Source: Spinellus fusiger (Eukaryota; Mucoromycota; Mucoromycetes; Mucorales; Phycomycetaceae). Taken from it: a stretch of 64,000 nucleotides of DNA. The position numbers were made by a program, and so were the translations under genes. The stretch covers positions 1-64,000 of the forward strand of contig JALLLS010000123.1 in NCBI GenBank assembly GCA_025094145.1. Reading direction: 5' to 3'. Each line of letters opens with the position of its first letter. The stretch's first letter is position 1. Below are positions 31,570-44,200 of this stretch, one piece after another. The notes beneath the pieces were generated by a model. It was not told the DNA's origin. It did no database searches and saw only the letters and a program-made list of their open reading frames with translations.

Positions 31570-32940
31570 TTAAAGAAGAAGTGCCAAGGCAATTGTGCCC
31601 ACAGAGATAGCAACAAAGTTGGAAATCTCGGAACCACGAGTGGAAGCAGAGGCAGCCAAGTTGCCACGCAAGACATTGCTAACAGAGCCATCAGTAGAAG
31701 CAGGTCCAGCAGCAGAGATTGAAGCAGAAACAACACCAGCAGCAGAGATTGAAGCAGAGGCAGAGGGAGAGGCACCGGTGGTGTTAAGACCAAAGAATTC
31801 GGCAAAGGTGGGGAAGGTGACAGTGTCCTCAAAGTAAGGGTTGGTGATGTTTTGGCAAGTAGCAACGTTGACAACATTCTTGAAGCTGCTCATGATCTGA
31901 GGCAAGTGCTCAATAGCAAGAGACATGGTCGTGTTGTTGATTTCGTGGGTCAAGACAATGTTACCGTGAGAAGAGAAGGTACCGTTCTTGCCCATCGTAA
32001 TGAAGTCCTGGTAGTTCTTTTCAACAGATGTCATCTTGTTTGCCTGAGCAGCTTCCCAATCATCAGTGTCAAGGTTCCAGATAATAGCAGTCAAGTTCAA
32101 TTGGGAGGCAATCCAGCGGACACGGTCATCAATGTCACCAAAAGGTGGGCGCCAGAAACGAGGGGTGAGGCCGGTGGTAAGCTTGATAGCCTTCTGGGTG
32201 TAGTATAACTCAGCAAGCACTTCCTGGTTAGTCAAAGTTGTAACCAATGGGTGAGACCATGTGTGAGAGGCAACGTGGTGGTTATCCTTGACACCACGCA
32301 TGGCACCGTAAGGCCAGTCGACAACGTTGGAGCCAATGTAGAACATACTGGCTCTAAGCTTCTTCTCCTGGAGATAGTCGTAGAATGCATTGTGAGAGCA
32401 GTTGGGACCATCATCATAAGTAAGACCCCAGGTTTCAGGCTCGGGACATTCATAGATATCAGGATAAACATCAGGAAGCTTGGGAATAGTACATCCATTG
32501 ACAGACCACCAGCAGTCAGGGTCAAGAACAGTGTCGTAACCAGTAAAGTCAAGACCGCCAGCAGGGCTAATTTGACGAACAGAAATGTTGGGTGCTGATG
32601 TCCAGTCAATAGAGTTGTACAAAGCAAGGAATTCGGTGCTGCTGTTCATTCCGTTGCTAGTAGCAAGGTCCCATACGCTGGGCCATTCAGTTGCATTGTA
32701 AGCGATAAGGCTAGGATCAACATCATAGTAACTGCATTCTTTAACGACATCATATGAGACAGTTTGCTGAATAGTAGGGTAGCTAATGTTCAAAGGGTTG
32801 ACATTTGACTGGAAGTTCAGCCAGTAAGGTTGGCCTGAGACTGTTGATGCGGTTGCACTAACTACAGCTGCAATCTGAGCTAGAGAGAGAGAGAGAATAA
32901 GGGATTTGACTCCTGCCATGTTAAAGGAAGAAACAAACAA
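31570..32940 (-). CDS. Chitin deacetylase, GPI-anchored
   Basis: An intronless gene of 456 codons (a second start at 32919 would remove 7 residues). It hydrolyses N-acetyl groups from chitin to make chitosan, the main wall polymer of Mucoromycota, and acts at the cell wall. The NodB/carbohydrate esterase 4 motifs are all present: TYDDGP at 174-179 (catalytic base and metal Asp), SHTWSHP at 225-231 (metal His), RPPFGDIDDR at 264-273, DTDDW at 291-295 and VLTHE near 329-333 (catalytic His). A signal peptide covers about residues 8-30. The tail is Ser/Ala-rich followed by a C-terminal hydrophobic segment, the form of a GPI-anchor signal. Length and architecture match the Mucor-type enzyme. No defects are seen. 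Confidence 0.95.
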   Translation of the reverse strand: MFVSSFNMAGVKSLILSLSLAQIAAVVSATASTVSGQPYWLNFQSNVNPLNISYPTIQQTVSYDVVKECSYYDVDPSLIAYNATEWPSVWDLATSNGMNSSTEFLALYNSIDWTSAPNISVRQISPAGGLDFTGYDTVLDPDCWWSVNGCTIPKLPDVYPDIYECPEPETWGLTYDDGPNCSHNAFYDYLQEKKLRASMFYIGSNVVDWPYGAMRGVKDNHHVASHTWSHPLVTTLTNQEVLAELYYTQKAIKLTTGLTPRFWRPPFGDIDDRVRWIASQLNLTAIIWNLDTDDWEAAQANKMTSVEKNYQDFITMGKNGTFSSHGNIVLTHEINNTTMSLAIEHLPQIMSSFKNVVNVATCQNITNPYFEDTVTFPTFAEFFGLNTTGASPSASASISAAGVVSASISAAGPASTDGSVSNVLRGNLAASASTRGSEISNFVAISVGTIALALLL

Positions 32941-33024
32941 AGAGAAGACGAGGAGAGGAGAAGGAGAAGGGAAGGGAAGGGAGTTGAGAGAGTTGATGTC
33001 CTTCTCTTGTCATTTATCATGACT

Positions 33025-33036
33025 CTATTTATATTC
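33025..33036 (-). promoter_or_regulatory. TATA box of the chitin deacetylase gene
   Basis: On the minus strand GAATATAAATAG lies about 90-115 nt upstream of the two candidate start codons,followed by a purine/pyrimidine-rich leader. The position suits a TATA-driven RNA start near 32995-33005. Confidence 0.6.
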
Positions 33037-33355
33037 TCCAGAACCTCTTTTTCCTTACTAAATGAATGAAACAAAGACAAATCCAGGTTGAGATAATGCT
33101 TGGCATGTACACCATGACCGTGTTTGCAAACTATCTTGGAGCTAATAATATAATATATTTAAATTACACCATAACGTGTGTGCAAAATATTCCGCTACTT
33201 TTGTGCCATATTTGAGCAACTTAAAAAAATTATTACCACTAAATAAGCAAGTTTGATGATAGGCCACTCAAAAGGCGGTACTTTTGTTTGCAAATATCAT
33301 TTGCTATTCGTAGGCCGTGTACACTATCTGCCAGACCATTATGGCCTGAGCTCCT

Positions 33356-33512
33356 TTATTTTATATTTATATTTATATTTTATATTTATATTTATATTTT
33401 ATATTTATATTTATATTTTATATTTTATATTTTATATTTTATATTTTATATTTTATATTTTATATTTCATATTTTATATTCTATATTCTATATTCTATAT
33501 TTTATATTTTTA
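33356..33512. repeat. TTTTATA-type AT satellite, about 155 bp
   Basis: An irregular tandem array of TTTATATT/TTTTATA units upstream of the chitin deacetylase promoter. Low complexity and not coding, although it stays open in two frames. Confidence 0.9.
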
Positions 33513-33846
33513 ACAGAATAGTTTAATGTCAAGCTCATAAAATTCTATCTAATTATTTGATTATAATGTGTATCATCTTCCTTTTTATCTCCATGTCATA
33601 TCTTCAAAGGTCCTTGAGGCCTTCTCGTGGAACTTAGCATATCTGATATTTTTAAAACAGGGTTTCTAATTGCTTTCCTATTTAAAGTAAGCCTATGAGG
33701 AGCTCATGTCATAATAGTTCATTGATGTATCATATTCCGAATAGTAAGACCTGTTTAATTGTCCGCACCTTTCGCAGTGCAGGTCTGTTAGTACCAGTCC
33801 TTCCAAAATATTCTTAAACTTACATATCTTATCATGTTTATCATAA

Positions 33847-33925
33847 AGAGATACAGAGAGATACAGAGAGATACAGAGAAAGAGAAAGAGAGAGAGAAAG
33901 AGAAAGAGAGAGAGAGAGATTCTAA
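33847..33925. repeat. AGAGATAC/AGAGAA microsatellite
   Basis: Tandem AGAGATAC units passing into AGAGAA and GA repeats in intergenic sequence. Confidence 0.9.
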
Positions 33926-35340
33926 GCTGCCATCTTATCTTCCAGACCTTGGGATAAGAAAATAACAAATTTACTGCACTACTTCTGTCATTGAAATATA
34001 GGACAAAGTAAAAATGTTTAGTGAAGCAAGATGTATTCACTTAAACACATGTCACTATCTATCAACTCTATTTTTCTACAGTTTGGCAGGTCTAGAAAGA
34101 GAAAGTCCAGGCCCCGTCTCTAGAGATCCAATGGACCAGAGATCCGGCAAAAAAAAATAGATTATGTAGCGTGAACCACCTAAAACACATGTAGAGTCTG
34201 CACTGAGACTTAGTCACAAGAAAATGTTTTCACATTGAGTGGATACCTAGTTTGTCACTATAGATAGAGAGATAAATCCTTTCTATTCTGATGCTATAGA
34301 GTGTTTCAAAATGTATACTTACATTCATTTGTAAGCATGGATTAGAGAGCAATATTTTCATAGATAGCCATTTTGTATTCCATGCCTAGTAGTTAGTCGT
34401 GATCTATTCTCAGTCTTTTTTTCCGCTATACCATTTGCCTGAAGAAATAAAATCAGTTTAAACCTCTTATTTTGGTATCCAAGTAGACATATCAATAAAT
34501 AAAATGTCTCTTGACATGCGATGGATTGCCATGGCATGATAAATACAGCTCATTTTACCCTTTATATTCAATCAGCACTCTTCAGTAATAATATATTATT
34601 ATATCTTTTACTGGATTTAGTCTTTCATTTAACAAGAAGCGATGATTGGCCGAATAGAAACACCAGCGCGTATAGAATTGATAAATAGAGAATATTATAA
34701 GCTAAAAGTAATGAAAATAGATTGTATTTATCTTGCCTTGTTCTAAAAATACTAAAAATACTAAAAATACTAAAAATACTAGTAATCCTAATAATACTAT
34801 TAATTGACTAATATTTGATCTTGTTACAAAAAGCATGTCGTATGAATACTATTTGTTTATTGTTTGCTATTAAAACTATTTAACCACACGATTCATTCCA
34901 TCTACAAAAAGAAGAAGGCCCTGTGCCTTGAGTTGAGTGAGAGTCTGTCACAAACCATTATTCCTTGGCTGACAAATCCCAGAAGATTCAAGTGGGCTAA
35001 TAGAAAACTTTATCTTGATCTCCTTGGCAATAGAGTACACAGAGCCAAATCAGTTGGTATGCCTGCCTTTCTTTGCATAAAAACAAAATAACCTTACTGA
35101 ATTCGCTAAAAAAAGAAGTTATTTTCACCCTATTGATTCATTTGTTTAATATATAAATATATAAATATAGTCATAATCTATTTCCATACTTTAATATTCA
35201 TGCAAGTTATCTGGTACAAGTGGTAGTCATACTCAAGACAGTGAATACCTAAAAGTTGTAGGTTACCGTTGTTAGCCAATGGGATTCCTTTTTTGAAAAG
35301 CCACCTAAATTTCTACAGTGAAGCAGTCCCTGGAATAGCA
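33926..35340. other. Intergenic; one small unrecognised open frame
   Basis: Low-complexity AAAAATACT units occur near 34745-34785. A 75-codon frame at 34864-35091 ends RVHRAKSVGMPAFLCIKTK and looks protein-like in composition, but I do not recognise it and it may be a transposon scrap. TATAAATATATAAATATAG at about 35150-35170 could be the promoter of the QTRT2 gene. Confidence 0.4.
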
Positions 35341-37082
35341 ATGGGAAAGAGCAAAGAAACCAGGACTTCACTGAACCCTCAGCCTATGCAAAAGATGGCA
35401 AGTGCATTGAGTTTTACCCTGCACCAGCTGGCAGATGCACCTCATTCTCATGTGCTACGTCGAGGTACTCTTCATTTCACCAAAAAAGCAAGAGAGATAC
35501 AGACACCAGCCTGCTTAACGTACACCGTCCGTGGATCTGTCCCACATCTTGTTACTGAGAATATCAAACTCTTGCCCATTCACCTTTTGCAAATCAGTCT
35601 TGAGCAATTGTAAGCTATGCCAGACTAGTAGAACGGTGTCTACTTTGTGCTTATCTGTTCTGTTAGTGTTGAAGAAAAGGAACCTACGTCTTTCAAGTAT
35701 CCCCATGGCTTACACAAGTACTTGAATTTCGAGGTAGGCAGCAGATTCACCCAGTCTCTCCCTTCTTTTTCTTCTTCTTCTCCTCTCTCCATTTGTCTAC
35801 ACACCAATAAACATATAACCCACACAAGGATCAATTGCTGCTATGCGATATGAGAGATACAATGAAGCAGCACCCTATTACTTTTAACACCGACAAATAC
35901 CTGTCAGTGGAAACACACGGAGGTGTACGCCAAATTACCCCTGCTATGTGGGTGCAAGCAATGAAAGCCCATAGACCCGATCTGTCTGTTCTTATGGCGG
36001 ACATTGTGACGGATAATGACGCCAAATTGAAGAGAATCAGGAAATCAGTGGACCGTACCTTGCGTTGGCTGGATACTCTTTTACCAAGTGCAAAGGTACA
36101 CGGACAACGAACAACAGCCAATACTAAGGTGAATATGATACAACAGGAAATAGGCATTCCAGTATTTGCACCTGTTGTAGGGCATACAAGTGAAGAAGAG
36201 CGTGAGCGATCTGCCAAGGCTACTGCAGAACGAGAGGTGGATGGTAAATGCTTTATTAGACACTTTACAGTACTAAGAGAGAGAGGATAGGATTTACTGT
36301 GAATGTTGTTGGTCTTGAAAGTGAAGCTGCTGAGATGTTAGCAAAGGCGTCTTTGGATCATCTACCCCACAGCAAACCTAGACTTGCTTATGGATTATCA
36401 ACACCAGGTAAGAGACTGTCCCTCTTTTTCTTTCATTCCTTCTTTATGGAGTTGATAGTGAGCAAGACACTTACATGGGATGATAGAGAGTATCCTGAGT
36501 GGTGTTATTCAGGGTATTGATCTATTTGATGGAAGGTAGAGTGAAAGCATAGCCAAGGGTGATTCTGTAGGGAACTGATTCATTGGTTAGCTATGCTTAC
36601 AAGGTGACTGAACAAGGAAGAGCCATCTCCTTCAAGTTTGGCGAGATCAGTGTGGATGAAAACAAGAAGAGCGACCAGCCAAAGACAAACAATCTGTGGG
36701 ATGACAGTTTCTCTCATGCCTTTGAGCCTCTGGACAGTACTTGTGGGTGTTATTCATGCACAGCAGGTCATACAAAAGCCTACATTCACCATCTATTGAG
36801 TGCCCATGAGATGTTGGGTCCTATTCTTTTGATGAGGTAAAGAAGAGTCCGTGCCACTATGTATTTACTCTATACTCCAGTCATAACATTTATCAATTGG
36901 AGCACTTTATGGGTTCTATTCGAAAGAGTATTGAGGAGAACCGATTTGATACAGACGTTGCTACTTTCATGCGCTACTATAGCCACACGGAAGATGAAAA
37001 TGGCATCTATGCTCATAACAGAGAAGCAGAGAGAGAGAGCCTGGGGGCTCCTTTAAAGAAGAAGCGGACTCTTTTACTGTGA
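35341..37082 (+). CDS. QTRT2: Queuine tRNA-ribosyltransferase accessory subunit 2
   Basis: Inferred exons 35341-35609, 35667-35733, 35829-36243, 36291-36407, 36487-36535, 36591-36836 and 36881-37082 have compatible phases and total 454 codons; starts at 35386 or 35395 are alternatives. With QTRT1 this protein forms the enzyme that exchanges guanine for queuine at position 34 of tRNAs with GUN anticodons, in the cytosol or on mitochondria. Visible signatures: TPACLTYTVRGSVPHL near the N-terminus, RKSVDRTLRWLD, ERSAKATAEREVDGF, IQGIDLFDG, and the zinc site C-x-C-x2-C with a downstream His in CGCYSCTAGHTKAYIHHL, followed by HNIYQLEHFM. Introns are 44-95 nt. Baker's yeast lacks this gene; its presence suits an early-diverging fungus. 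The catalytic partner QTRT1 is not in the window. Confidence 0.88.
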
Positions 37083-37468
37083 TGTTATCTCAAGTATACT
37101 AATTTATGCTCATCTATATACATACATCCACATACATCCACTTCATTCCTTAGAAGAAAGACTCCATGCATAGAGAAAAGAGACTGCAGTGTTGTGCCTT
37201 TATTACTTAGGGTTGTTCTATCTGCCTATCTGTCTTATTAAAGCCTAAAAAGACAGGTTTATTCCCTAAGATATGTGTTGGATGTATTATCAGAGACAGT
37301 AGTTCTTTCTTCTACTTGAATTATTCCAAACTCATTACTCCCAATAACAGAGCCATCACCGAACAAAGTCAATTCAATCATATCTCCTACATTATGTACC
37401 TATGTACAACACACTCTAGTTTCTTATTATTATTATTGATGGGTCTATTCCCCTTTACGATAAATATC

Positions 37469-38733
37469 CTAGACAAAGTTACTCTCAATCCTCCATCTAA
37501 TGTCCTTGTTGGCCAAGAATGGGACAACCTCACCAAGGTCATTTGTGTTTGAGATGGTATAGTGCTGGGGTACAACCTGATTCTCTACTTTCACTAGGGT
37601 TACTTTTTTGTCCTTGAAGCCCTCTTTCTGTGACAAGCCATAGAAGTTTCTACCAAAGTGACAAGCAAAGTTCTCAAGTTTATCCAGACATCCAATGTCC
37701 TCGAATATCTTGGCCAGGTAGGGAAGCACAAGAGGAGTGGTAAACACACCAGCACAGGCATGCGCAGTCTCTTTGGCATGTCTTGGGTGGGGTGCAGAGT
37801 CAGTGCCAAGAAAGAAGCGAGGATGTCCTGCATAAAACCAGCAAGTTGCTTCAGTTAATCTCTTCTTTCTCTTTCTCTTTCTCTTTCTTTTGTCCAGGGG
37901 AGCCCTTGGGGATTGGTTCCCCCGCTTGCTCATCTCCATTTCACTTACCCGAGGCCACGACCTGTCTCAATGCATCACGGTCCTGAACATACTTTGCAAC
38001 AGGCTTACAAAAATGATGTGCCTGACCTGCCCAGTCATCCACAATCAGCTGCAAATGATGAACCGTGATAGTACAGGCCACAGTGTCTCCCAACTGCTTG
38101 ACCTTTTCCACAGCAGCAGAAGTCGTGGCATGCTCCAACACAATTCTGAGCTTAGGAAAAGCCTTGTGGAGTTTTTCCAGTTCAGGCAGAAACTTGCTTT
38201 CGGCATTCATTACACACACATCAGGGCCAGAATCACTAGGCACCTCACCATGCAAGTTCAAGACAAGGCCTTCTTCCTCCATAGCCTTGAAAACAGGATA
38301 GTATTTTTCGTAGGACTCAATGCCACTCTCACTGTTGGTGGTAACTCCACGAGGATAAGACTTGACACCTGCTATGCCTGCTTTTTTGGCTTTGCGCACT
38401 TCTTCTGGTGTCAGTTCAGGAGAGAGATAAAGTGTCATATAGAATGTCACATTGGGGTCCAGACTCTCGAGTTGTTTTTTATAATCCAACGCCTGGTCTG
38501 TGTTTACAATAGGAGGCTGCAGGTTGGGCTATGAAAGAAAAAGAAAAAGAAAAAGAAAAAGATGACAAGTGAGCCATCTGTCCAATCATGAAGAAGAAGA
38601 ATGAGTGTACCATAACATAGGCAAGAGAGACACCCCCTCCTGTGACTCTGGGTGTGACCATCTTCATCATATCCCCTTGACGAAGGTGGACATGGAAGTC
38701 ACAGGCAGACGGAATAACAATAGAGGTAGTCAT
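37469..38733 (-). CDS. URA4: Dihydroorotase (pyrimidine biosynthesis)
   Basis: Three exons on the minus strand (38611-38733, 37949-38528, 37469-37827) give 353 residues, the usual length of the monofunctional enzyme. It cyclises carbamoyl-aspartate to dihydroorotate, the third step of UMP synthesis, in the cytosol. Metal ligands are visible: DFHVHLR near residue 14, the Lys to be carbamylated in GVKSYPRG, the His of LNLHGEV, VLEHATT, and the catalytic Asp in FLGTDSAPHP. Splices are phase-consistent; the first intron follows GTTATG and ends in a pyrimidine-rich TTTCATAG. The gene is convergent with QTRT2, with 386 nt between their stop codons. Confidence 0.93.
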
Positions 38734-39419
38734 GGCAATTCTATGGAGAGGAAAGAAGAGAAGAACGAGAGATTGTTGTTGTTGTTGTAGGAAGGCGACG
38801 TACGTACTGAGTGTGAATGTATTAAAGAGGCAACCCAAATAGAGTAAGAATTTTAGGCAGAGAGAATCGCCCAATATCAAGAAGATATACTATGACAGAC
38901 ATTGAGAAGAACAAAAACAAAAACAAAAGCCAAGTCAGCAAGACAGAAATACGAAAAAATTCTTGAATTGCTGACAGAATCGAGTTAATCCCAGACTCCC
39001 TAATGGGATCTGGTGTGTATAGCTGTTAGAACCATGGTTACCAGCTGTGTTGAAGAGTCCTAATGTATCACGGTGGTTGAGTGGTGGTATTGTCTTGCAT
39101 ACCAGGAACAAAGGTAGATGCATAGACTATCTCTCTTGTATATAATCTTATAGGTGTAGACATAGGCTGGCATCATCTCGAGGGTACTTTATGCATTCAT
39201 ATACACACCAGGAGATCTTTAGGATATAAAAGGAAATAGTCAAACTACAATTGTTTAAGAAATGGCATCGATTTGAAAAGGAGCAAAAATAAATTATGTA
39301 TTCATGTTAGTTTTTTAAATAAAAACTATGTAGATTTACCTGTAAATATCTGAATCACATAGGAAACCACTTTCGATGTGGGGATGTATAATATGAATAC
39401 AAATAAGAATATCTATTCT
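38734..39419. other. Intergenic, no gene seen
   Basis: Upstream region of URA4. A short stretch near 39060-39110 resembles a tRNA A-box but has no matching T-arm. Confidence 0.4.
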
Positions 39420-39880
39420 TCTCGACAGAATAGAGCTGGTCGGTGGAAATCCTTTAAACACTCTTCTGCAATTGTATAGATACCCTTTGATGCATTCACA
39501 TCTCTGTTCTAAACAATTCCGCAACTTTGGCAAGCGTGGATACTGTTGAAATTTATGAATATTACAGTGAGGCTATTTGTGTTATAAGTGTGGTAGCTCT
39601 TGAGAACAACAAAATAAAATAAAACAGAGTAACTGTTAAAAGAGCTATTCATATTGGGTAAGAGATCAATCACATTTACCTTTGATGTAAGGAACTCATC
39701 GACATCAACCACAAGAAGATCTCCACCCTTTTGTCTCTTTTTCAATGATTGATATAAAACTCTCGTCAAACCAACACGATGGCCTTTGAACTTGGCAGGA
39801 TATTTTACCTTTATTCCTGTGCCATAAGCAACGACTGGCAGCTTGGTAGGATCATACTCCAATATTCTTAGGTGCCAATA
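39420..39880 (-). pseudogene. Fossil of a second Fanzor lineage (FzB), C-terminal part
   Basis: Minus-strand remains in two segments. 39670-39880 reads LPVVAYGTG, then KGHR, then DVDEFLTSK, the RuvC-II/alternative-Glu region of Fanzor proteins. 39420-39545 reads HACQSCGIV, a TAG, then NRDVNASKG, the second zinc pair and RuvC-III. The TAG stands where Trp is usual. A GTAAATG donor follows TSK and a CAACAG acceptor precedes the second segment, but the first zinc Cys pair is missing, so part is lost. The sequence is clearly different from FzA. The N-terminal half is not found upstream. Confidence 0.7.
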
Positions 39881-40483
39881 CCCCTTCTCACTAATAAAAT
39901 AATAGTAAAAATAATTAGTTCAAAATGTATTAATGCACTCTATCCGTGTGTGTCGTATTATCCTTGCACTGGCACCTTCTTCCTGCCTTTGCCTTTGTAA
40001 CGGATTCACTGGGTTTATTAAAATAAAAGAATATAAAATAGAAACTGACTAACATGTCAGACATAATAAACATATAATCACCAGATCACAACTGTTGGTT
40101 TATATGCCAGACAAAGGCAAACAAGTTAAAGAGGGTAGAAGTTATGAAGAACAACAGACAGTGTAATCAGCAGGTATTAGTATCCGAACAGAAGAGAATA
40201 AAACCAAATTTCACAAGTCATTTGCTTAATCAGAACTACCAAAGTAATGCAGACTACAACAACATTTTAGAAAGAAAAAGAATTGCTTAAAGAACAGTTG
40301 CCTAGTTACCCGCTGTGATCAAATCGTGTGTTGTGTTCCTGTTCATGTACCCTCTTTGATTTCCCTAGACCAGCCTTTGTAATAATACTCTATTTCGTTG
40401 TCCCTGCTAGAGACCCAATATCTATACATTTATCTCTCTAGTGGTCCTGTTGATAACCGCAGTGCCCTTTATTGCATATACTT

Positions 40484-40605
40484 GCAAACCTTTTGATTTT
40501 AAATACAGTTCCATAAAAGGCAAGATATTTTAGACGTAAAAGGAAGGAGATATCCCCGCCTAAAAGCCAGAAAAATCTCCTGGTGTGTAGATCTATGACC
40601 GTGCT
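40484..40605 (+). repeat. Dispersed repeat G, copy 1
   Basis: About 120 nt starting CTTGCAAACCTTTTGATTTT match 58125-58245 at a moderate level, including the blocks TTCCATAAAAGG and AAATCTCCTG. Nothing coding. The surrounding stretch 39881-41216 is otherwise without a recognised feature. Confidence 0.65.
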
Positions 40606-41216
40606 TATGACTGCTTATGACTGTGTTTATGACTGTGTATTTGTCCCGGTGTGCATGAATGTATTCTTTTTCTTCTTCTCTTGTTTGTCTGCATCTGTAT
40701 TCACTTAAAGACCAGACATGCGTCTATAGAATAGAATAAACTCTTTTCTTCTACTTATTTTATAGAGTAGAAACTATTTCTATCCAAGTACAAAGCCATT
40801 TTTTATTATTATAATTACCAAGGACCCCCAGCCTCTTTGTTGCTGCTGTTGCTGCTGTAGATCATTATCACCCTTCTTTATATGGCAAGGCTATCCTCCT
40901 TCCTTCTCTCTTCTTCTTATGATCCATTGCTTGTTACTGAGTCTTATCTACAGTCAATGCTCTTTCCCTTTTTATTTTTCACTGAGCGACAAGAGAACAA
41001 CTGGAGAAAGAACATCAGTTGACTGACTTGCAAAAACTATCCTCAACCTATGAATTATGCGCATGCCTTTTCCTTCTACTCACACTGGTGCTGCACCCAA
41101 AAGAATAGCAAAACAGTCACTCATGGTCTGTCCGATAGTGAAAACGCGTGATTTCCCTGACTTGTTTACCAGACAGAGCGTCTGATTTCTGTGTTGGGTA
41201 TTTTTGTTTTATTTTC

Positions 41217-44200
41217 ATGAAGGTAAAGGCCTTTTCTCAGTACCTGCCTTTTACTACCAATAACTCCTTTCAATTGACTTGCTGACCTAACCAACAGTTT
41301 GGCAAACAAATCCAAAGTCAGCAATTTACGGAATGGAGCTCTCATTATCTTGATTACAAGGGCCTTAAGAAGTTTATCAGCTCATTGCTGAAGAATGTGC
41401 CCCGTAGTCTGTCTGTCTCCAACGTGTCTTCCATAGTCCCTGAGGATGACCCGTCCAAGTTCCTCCAGTCACAGAAAGCAGCCTTCTTCTTTAAGCTAGA
41501 AAGAGAACTCGAAAAGGTAACGCATAGCACCTTTTTATATTTTATATTTTATATTTTATGTTTATATTTTATGTTTATTTATTATGAGAAATAGCAGGGT
41601 GAGAGTGACTCATGTGTGCCTTGTAGATCAACTCCTTTTATCTACAAAGAGAAAACGACCTCAAAGTACGTCTACGTACACTGGTAGACAAGAAAAAGGT
41701 GCTCCAGTCTGATCCACGACGCTTAAAACATGCCTCCACACGCTACAACTCAATCCAAGAAGCATTCAGTCAGTTTGAACATGACTTGAATAAGCTCCAA
41801 GTAAGTACAGACAGAGAAAGAAAGAGTTGGCATTGATCGAGACAGAAATACGTAGAGCTGAATAACAAGGGATTCCGTAAAATATTAAAAAAGTGGGATA
41901 AACGGTCAAAGTCAACGACCAAAGAGCTTTATCTATCGCGGCAGATCGATATCCAGCCATGCTTTAATACACAGTTCCTTTCTGAACTGGCTGATCTTGC
42001 CAGCGTCAACCGTCTTGAACTCTACAACCTCTACAGTGGGATAGTCTCCTCCTCCTCTTCCTCCTCCTCCTCTGCTAAAGTAATGATGCCCCTGGACCCA
42101 GGATTAACCATTGACGCCATGGACGATATTGAGTTGGATCTTGTCAAGGCAGTGTCGAGTGGACAGATCTCCTTGTTGCGAGAGATCCTTGACAGAATAG
42201 CACAACATCCTTCTCCCGACGACAATGAGCGACTGACACGAGTCTTCTGGCATGCATGTTCAGAAGCCTCCAAAGAGATCCTTGATGTGCTGATCAGTGT
42301 GAATGCTGTAGATTTTGGATTTGTAGATGATATCAACGAGCGATCCTGCCTGCACATTGCAGCCATGGCGGGTAAACATGATCTGTTGGAGATGTGTACA
42401 CACTACGATGCCAATGTCAGTGCCATGGATGCTTATGGACGTACTGCACTCCACTATGCCACAATGAAGGGCTACAGTGAGTGCATCTCATTTCTTCTTG
42501 TCCACAAGGCAGACATTGAGTCCAGAGACCACGATGGATTCAGTCCTCTTATTTATGCCATTATGAATGGACATACGCTGTGTGTTGATATTCTCCTCCA
42601 AGCAGGAGCCAACAGTGAGCCCCAGCACAGTGCAGACCATATTCCTCTCTCTCTGGCCTGTCATTATGGACACACTGACATTGCCCTGATGCTGTACCAT
42701 CGTGGGGCGATGAATCTGCCCAATGCAGAGTCACTGTACCCTCTTCATCTTGTGGCTCGCCAGGGACATCTTGAGCTGTGCAGAATCCTAGCCCACAATG
42801 CAGAAGAACTTGATCGCCCTGATAAGTACAACTCATGGACACCTCTGTTCTGGGCAGCCAGCGATGGCCATGCGGAGTGTGTGCAGGTGCTCATCAAAGC
42901 AGGCTGCCAAGTCAATACCAAGGATGAGAATGGAAAGACTGCCCTCTACTATGCTGCCTGGGAGGGACAGAAGGAGTGTATGGAGATGCTGATGGAGGCT
43001 GGCTGTGAGATTGAACCCGTCCCAGAAGCCACTGAGATGGGTGCCGCCCAAGACCAGGATCCCTCAGAGGACTTTGAGCTGGACATCCCCTCGCTGTCTC
43101 TTCCTCCTCCTATCATCCCCTTTAGAATCTACGGCCATAACTATCTGGACAAGAAGTACCAAGTCAGCATTCTCCTCCAACAGCCACCCATTCGTCTCTA
43201 TGACAACACCCAGATCTCCTCGTTGAAGCTGATCATCTCTTCCAAACCAGACACAGGCATGATTCCCCACAGTGTTATTCTCCCCCTTGTAGAAGAAAGA
43301 GAGATCGTCAACTTCCAGGTGGATCGGTTGGACGACTTTTCACTGGAGTTTGATGTGTTTGCTACCTTTGGTTCAAAGGTGCTGGCAAGAGGGGTGTCTC
43401 TCCCACCCACCTTCTCCTCTACAGACTACAAGGTGCAGGATGGCCATAGAACCATTCCCCTGATAGACACCCATCTCAAGGTCATTGGGGAGTTCACATA
43501 CGACTACTCTGTTGTGAAGCCATTCCGTGGTGTGCAGCTTGAGATTGGAGGACGCATTGAGACCTACTGGAAGTCCACCAACACAGTGGCACCGGGTCTT
43601 CCTCCCCACACAACTCCCGAGCCTGTGTCCTCGTCCACCCTCCCTCTCTCCTTTGTCACTGCCTCGTCTCTATCGGGAGAGTATATCCTTGTTGTGGTCC
43701 AGCTGACAAAGGATCTTGTGCCGGTGGTGCTATCCCACTGGTTTGTGGATTACCAGGGACTTTCTTTGACGGCGTCTGATCTCACTCTGGAGCAATTCTA
43801 TGCCCTTGGTCAGCATCTTCTCAGTGAACAGAATCCCGATGAACACGACATGGGAGAGCATGGGATCTGTCCTATTACAGGCAACAGCAGGAGGATCCAG
43901 TGTCTTGGCAATGGCAAGGCCTTTTTGTCTCTGGAGCAAGTTCTCAAGGTAAAAGAAAGAAAAAGAGAAAAAGAGAAAGAAGCCTCTGTCTATCATCGTA
44001 TAACACACCCCTTTCTTCTTCTTCTTACAGAGACTTCCTTCTACTATGGGAGTCCATATAGAACTCAAGTACCCCTCCACTGAAGAACTGCATCTGCATT
44101 CGTTTACTACCATAGCCGATCGGAATACATTTGTGGATACCATTCTCCAGTGCATTTATGACCATGTCCGATCCCTAGCACCAGGCACACTGAGCACTCA

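Noticed and set aside
33356..33521. Open frames of 77-86 codons in the TTTTATA array
   Set aside because: Low-complexity repeat translation with no coding character.
39060..39110. tRNA-like A-box stretch (GGTTGAGTGGTGG)
   Set aside because: No T-arm, B-box or acceptor pairing is found downstream.
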